8,714 nucleotides of DNA from DATDOO01 sp035293245 (GTDB lineage Bacteria > Pseudomonadota > Gammaproteobacteria > Methylococcales > Methylococcaceae). The position numbers were made by a program, and so were the translations under genes. Below the pieces are notes generated by a model. The model saw only the letters and a list, made by a program, of their open reading frames with translations, was not told the origin of the DNA and did not search any database. Below, piece after piece: positions 6,013-8,714 of the stretch. The stretch covers positions 1 through 8,714 of the forward strand of contig DATDOO010000358.1 in NCBI GenBank assembly GCA_035293245.1. The letters are read 5' to 3'. Every line of letters begins with the position of its first letter. The first letter of the stretch is position 1.

Positions 6013-7326
6013 ATGAGCAGAGATACCAGGCTTATGTGGCGGATTTTTGCGGCTCTGCTGATTCTGGGCGCGCCGCTATCCCAGGGGGGGGAATCTTCCG
6101 GAGACCGCATCGTGGCCGTAGTGGAGGACGGCGTTATCCTGGAGAGCGAACTGAACGGCCGGATCGCATCGATAGTGCACAAGCTACGGGAAAGCAATAC
6201 GCCGGAGCCGCCGGAATTCGTGTTGCGACGCCAGGTACTCGACCGGTTGGTCCTGGAAAAGCTTCAGATTCAAATGGCCGAGCGTGGCGGGATCCGTGTG
6301 GACGACGAAACCCTTCGTCAGGCGGTGCAGCAAATCGCCGCCCGCAACAAGATGAGCCTGGAGGAATTTCGCCAGGCCCTGGAGGAGGACGGCGGGGGCT
6401 ACGCGCGCTTCAGTGAACAGATTCGCGGCGAAATCCTCATCAGCCGGCTCCGCGCCGCCCAGGTCAATAACCGCATCAAAATTTCGGATCGGGAAATCGA
6501 CAATTTTCTGGCCACGGAAAACCTGCCGAGCGGGGGGGGGCAGAATAGCGAATTCCGGCTCGGCCATATTTTGGTCGCCACCCCACCGGGGGCGTCGTCC
6601 GAGCAGGTGCGCAAGGCGGGCGACAAAGCCGAGCGGCTGGTCGCGGAACTGAAGGGAGGCGCCGATTTCAGGCAGACCGCGATCAGCGAATCGAACGATT
6701 CCTATGCCCTGAGCGGCGGCGATCTGGGCTGGCGAAGCGCCGCGGCGCTGCCTTCGTTGTTTGCCGAACTGGTTCCCGGCATGAAGGAAGGGGAGATTGC
6801 AGGACCGATTCGCAGTTCCAGCGGATTCCATATCGTCAAGCTGCTTGAAGCCCGGGGGGGCGGCAAGGCGTCAACAACCAAAACCCATGTCCGGCACATA
6901 TTGCTGAAGACCAGCGAGGTACTCGACGATGCCGACGCCCGCGAGCGCCTGCTGGCGCTACGGCAGCGGGTCGAGGGCGGCGAAGACTTTTCCTCCCTGG
7001 CGCGGGCGCACTCGGACGACAAGGGCTCCGCCATCAAGGGCGGCGATTTGGGCTTTGTGGAACGCGGCGCCCTCGTACCGGCTTTCGAGGAGGCCATGGA
7101 CAAGCTGAAAGATGGAGAGATCGGCGATCCGGTGCAGACCCAGTTCGGCTGGCACCTGATTCAGGTGCTGGGCAGGGAGCGGAGGGAAGACGCCCAGGAC
7201 ATGAAGCGTGCCCAAGCCCGCGAAGCCCTCTTCCGCCGCAAGGCCGAAGAGGAAACCGAGTTGTGGCTTCGGCAGATGCGCGACGAAGCTTACGTGGAGA
7301 TTCGCCTGGACGAAAAGTCCGATTAG
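6013..7326 (+). CDS. surA: Periplasmic chaperone and peptidyl-prolyl isomerase SurA
   Basis: SurA escorts unfolded outer-membrane proteins, LptD among them, to the Bam complex. From ATG 6013 it has 437 residues, close to the usual 430. Order: signal peptide (about 1-25, MSRDTRLMWRIFAALL then GAPLSQG); the SurA N-terminal chaperone domain from about 30 (DRIVAVVEDGVILESEL) to about 165; the first parvulin domain about 181-279 (LGHILVATPP; SGGDLGW; SGFHIVKL); the second about 292-387 (VRHILLKTSE; GGDLGFVERG; FGWHLIQVLG); and a C-terminal helix (RRKAEEETELWLRQMRDEAYVEI region) that completes the chaperone core. It follows lptD, as in many gammaproteobacteria. Three long G runs (6084-6091, 6532-6540, 6854-6860) lie in the gene. 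Its TAG overlaps the stop of the convergent oadB. ATG 5977 would add 12 residues but lies in a hairpin loop. Confidence 0.96.
   Translation: MSRDTRLMWRIFAALLILGAPLSQGGESSGDRIVAVVEDGVILESELNGRIASIVHKLRESNTPEPPEFVLRRQVLDRLVLEKLQIQMAERGGIRVDDETLRQAVQQIAARNKMSLEEFRQALEEDGGGYARFSEQIRGEILISRLRAAQVNNRIKISDREIDNFLATENLPSGGGQNSEFRLGHILVATPPGASSEQVRKAGDKAERLVAELKGGADFRQTAISESNDSYALSGGDLGWRSAAALPSLFAELVPGMKEGEIAGPIRSSSGFHIVKLLEARGGGKASTTKTHVRHILLKTSEVLDDADARERLLALRQRVEGGEDFSSLARAHSDDKGSAIKGGDLGFVERGALVPAFEEAMDKLKDGEIGDPVQTQFGWHLIQVLGRERREDAQDMKRAQAREALFRRKAEEETELWLRQMRDEAYVEIRLDEKSD
6084..6091 (+). repeat. G8 homopolymer at the end of the SurA signal peptide
   Basis: Eight consecutive G encode part of SQGGES just after the hydrophobic core. 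Loss of one G would lead to a TAG at 6119-6121 and abolish SurA. Mononucleotide runs of this length are slippage-prone and also a source of sequencing error. Confidence 0.9.
6532..6540 (+). repeat. G9 homopolymer in the SurA inter-domain linker
   Basis: Nine consecutive G encode Gly174-176 in PSGGGQNS, just before the first parvulin domain. Gain of one G gives a TAG at 6546-6548. Loss of one G shifts to a frame ending at 6652. Either would leave only the N-terminal chaperone domain. Confidence 0.9.
6854..6860 (+). repeat. G7 homopolymer between the two SurA parvulin domains
   Basis: Seven consecutive G lie in the codons for EARGGGKAS in the linker between the first and second parvulin domains. 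This is the shortest of the three surA G-runs. Confidence 0.85.
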
Positions 7327-8450
7327 CGCACCAGCGCCAAAAGGACACCGGCGGCGACCGCCGAACCGATGACCCCCGCCACGTTGGGGCCCATGGCGTG
7401 CATGAGCAGGAAGTTGTGCGGGTTGACTTCCTGGCCGACCTTGTTGGCGACGCGGGCAGACATGGGAACCGCCGACACGCCGGCCGCCCCGATCAAGGGA
7501 TTGACCTTGGCTTCGCTGAAACGGTTCATGATTTTCGCCATGATGACCCCCGCCGCCGTTCCCATGCTGAACGCCAGTGCGCCGAGCACGAGGATGCCCA
7601 GTGTTTCGGGCCGCAGAAAGCTGGCTGCGCTCAGCTTGGAGCCCACCGACAATCCCAGGAAGATGGTCACGATGTTGATCAGTTCGTTCTGGGACGTTTT
7701 GCTCAGACGATCCACCACGCCGGATTCGCGCATCAGGTTGCCGATGCAGAACATGCCGATCAGCGGAGCGGCGGAGGGCAGCAACAACGCGCACAGGGTG
7801 ATGAGCACGAGGGGGAAAACGATTTTCTCGCGCTTGCTGACCACCCGGAGTTGCGCCATTTCGATCAGCCGTTCCTCGCGGGTGGTCAGGGCGCGCATGA
7901 TCGGCGGCTGGATGAGGGGCACCAGCGCCATGTAGGAATAGGCGGCGACGGCAATGGCGCCCAGCAGGTCCGGGGCGAGACGGGATGCGACGTAGATCGA
8001 CGTGGGGCCGTCGGCTCCGCCGATGATGGCGATCGCCGCAGCGTCCCTGAAGGTAAAGTGCAGGCCGGGAAGCAGGTTCAGCAACAACGCGCCGAACAGG
8101 GTGCCGAAAATGCCGAACTGTGCGGCTGCGCCGAGAAAAAGCGTCTTGGGGTTGGCCAGCATGGGACCGAAGTCGGTCATCGCGCCCAAGCCCATGAAAA
8201 TGAGGAGCGGGAAGACCCCCGACTTGATGCCTGCGTACAGGAAATACAGCAGGCCGCCTTCCTCGGCAATGCCGGCGACCGGAATGTTGCTCAGGACGGC
8301 GCCGAAGCCGATGGGCAGCAGCAGCAACGGTTCGAAACCCTTGTGGACGGCGAGGTAAATCAGCAAAAAACCCACCGCCATCATGACGACCTGGCCGGTC
8401 TGGAAATTGGCCAAACCGGTATCCTGCCAAAGTCTCAGAAAACTTTCCAT
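7323..8450 (-). CDS. oadB: Sodium-pumping oxaloacetate decarboxylase beta subunit (OadB/MmdB/GcdB family)
   Basis: This inner-membrane subunit decarboxylates carboxybiotin carried by the alpha or biotin subunit and couples this to Na+ export. The 375 residues contain many hydrophobic segments (for example about 19-35, 42-58, 78-93, 103-128, 160-180, 209-232, 282-305 and 352-373). Family motifs are GGADGPTSIYVASRLAPD (144-161), YSYMALVPLIQPPIM (171-185), GNLMRESGV (237-245), LGLSVGSKL (265-273), NPLIGAAGVSAVPMSARV (317-334) and LLMHAMGPNVAGVIGSA (348-364). With a constant offset of 56, the residues studied in Klebsiella OadB (Asp203, Tyr229, Asn373, Gly377, Ser382, Arg389) correspond to Asp147, Tyr173, Asn317, Gly321, Ser326 and Arg333, all present. 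The substrate (oxaloacetate, methylmalonyl-CoA or glutaconyl-CoA) cannot be told from this subunit. The start has GAGG at 8457-8460, 10 nt after the upstream gene. Its TAA overlaps the surA stop. Confidence 0.95.
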   Translation of the reverse strand: MESFLRLWQDTGLANFQTGQVVMMAVGFLLIYLAVHKGFEPLLLLPIGFGAVLSNIPVAGIAEEGGLLYFLYAGIKSGVFPLLIFMGLGAMTDFGPMLANPKTLFLGAAAQFGIFGTLFGALLLNLLPGLHFTFRDAAAIAIIGGADGPTSIYVASRLAPDLLGAIAVAAYSYMALVPLIQPPIMRALTTREERLIEMAQLRVVSKREKIVFPLVLITLCALLLPSAAPLIGMFCIGNLMRESGVVDRLSKTSQNELINIVTIFLGLSVGSKLSAASFLRPETLGILVLGALAFSMGTAAGVIMAKIMNRFSEAKVNPLIGAAGVSAVPMSARVANKVGQEVNPHNFLLMHAMGPNVAGVIGSAVAAGVLLALVR

Positions 8451-8460
8451 TGTCGTCCTC

Positions 8461-8714
8461 TCAGCTCAGGGAGACGAGAACGTCGTCGGTTGTTACCGCA
8501 TCGCCGCGTTTGATCGCGACATGCCGCACGGTGCCGGCGCGGCGCGTGCGGACTTCCGTCTCCATCTTCATTGCCTCCATCACCACGACCACATCGCTCT
8601 CGTCGACGTGCTGGCCGGGCTCCACATTGACACGGAGAATCGTGCCCGCCATCGGCGCGGTTACCGTGAAGTCCGCTCCCGCGCCAACTGCGGCTCCGGT
8701 TACCGCGGCCCCCC
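8461..8714 (-). CDS. oadA: Biotinyl C-terminus of the decarboxylase alpha subunit (partial)
   Basis: The frame is open from the window edge to a TGA at 8461-8463, giving 83 complete codons. It starts with a Gly/Ala/Val linker (GAAVTGAAVGAG) and continues into a complete biotinyl domain: TAPMAGTI, the biotin site MEAMKMET (target Lys codon at 8566-8568), and a second half-repeat RAGTVRHVAIKRGDAV ending VLVSLS. Biotin on this lysine carries the carboxyl group to OadB. The linker and the position directly before oadB suit the C-terminus of OadA. A separate biotin-carrier subunit (MmdC/GcdC type) is the alternative, since the carboxyltransferase domain would lie beyond the edge. ATG 8650-8652 is an internal Met of the domain, not a start. 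Confidence 0.85.
   Translation of the reverse strand, partial: GAAVTGAAVGAGADFTVTAPMAGTILRVNVEPGQHVDESDVVVVMEAMKMETEVRTRRAGTVRHVAIKRGDAVTTDDVLVSLS

Noticed and set aside
7243..7273. Hairpin GCCGAAG/CTTCGGC near the 3' end of surA as terminator for oadB
   Set aside because: A 7-bp stem with a 17-nt loop inside coding sequence and no T-run on the minus strand is too weak to call.
7263..8513. 416-codon frame on the + strand opposite oadB
   Set aside because: It is antisense to oadB, whose family and catalytic residues are certain. The translation is a low-information mix rich in His, Gln, Asp and Arg, typical of a shadow frame in GC-rich DNA.

Overview
The window looks like the chromosome of a high-GC gammaproteobacterium. 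The main reason is the divergent pair amgK-murU / lptD-surA, an arrangement I know from Pseudomonas and relatives. The Gram-negative envelope genes and the codon use fit this. An assignment to the Methylococcaceae is only a guess. I see no RNA genes, CRISPR arrays, complete mobile elements or long gene-free stretches; the longest non-coding gap is about 160 bp.

Left edge (1-360, + strand): the last 32 codons of an unidentified protein with a winged-helix-like tail, then a 40-codon predicted lipoprotein, then a strong intrinsic terminator. Minus-strand operon (3024 down to 375): amgK and murU overlap by ATGA, murU and a secreted GlcG/HbpS-like protein overlap by ATGA, and a COG3671/DUF4870-type membrane protein follows 12 nt later. 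AmgK and MurU salvage cell-wall amino sugars (MurNAc to MurNAc-1-P to UDP-MurNAc). The jobs of the last two proteins are unknown.

Centre (3025-7326, + strand): a 158-bp divergent control region, then lptD (outer-membrane LPS translocon) and surA (periplasmic chaperone/PPIase that helps LptD and other porins fold). A perfect 9-bp hairpin with a T-run sits between lptD and surA, only 18 nt before the preferred surA start. This suggests attenuated read-through or a processed 5' leader. surA also carries three runs of 7-9 G.

Right edge (7323-8714, - strand): the beta subunit and the biotinyl C-terminus of the alpha subunit of a sodium-pumping decarboxylase (oxaloacetate decarboxylase type). oadB converges on surA and their stop codons overlap, so the usual downstream partners of surA (pdxA, rsmA, apaH) are absent here.

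Most of the region is recognisable housekeeping DNA. I did not find a convincing new defence or mobile system. The points most worth a second look are the lptD-surA hairpin, the surA G-tracts, the cysteine-rich N-terminus of LptD, the orphan lipoprotein, and the two unexplained riders on the amgK-murU operon.
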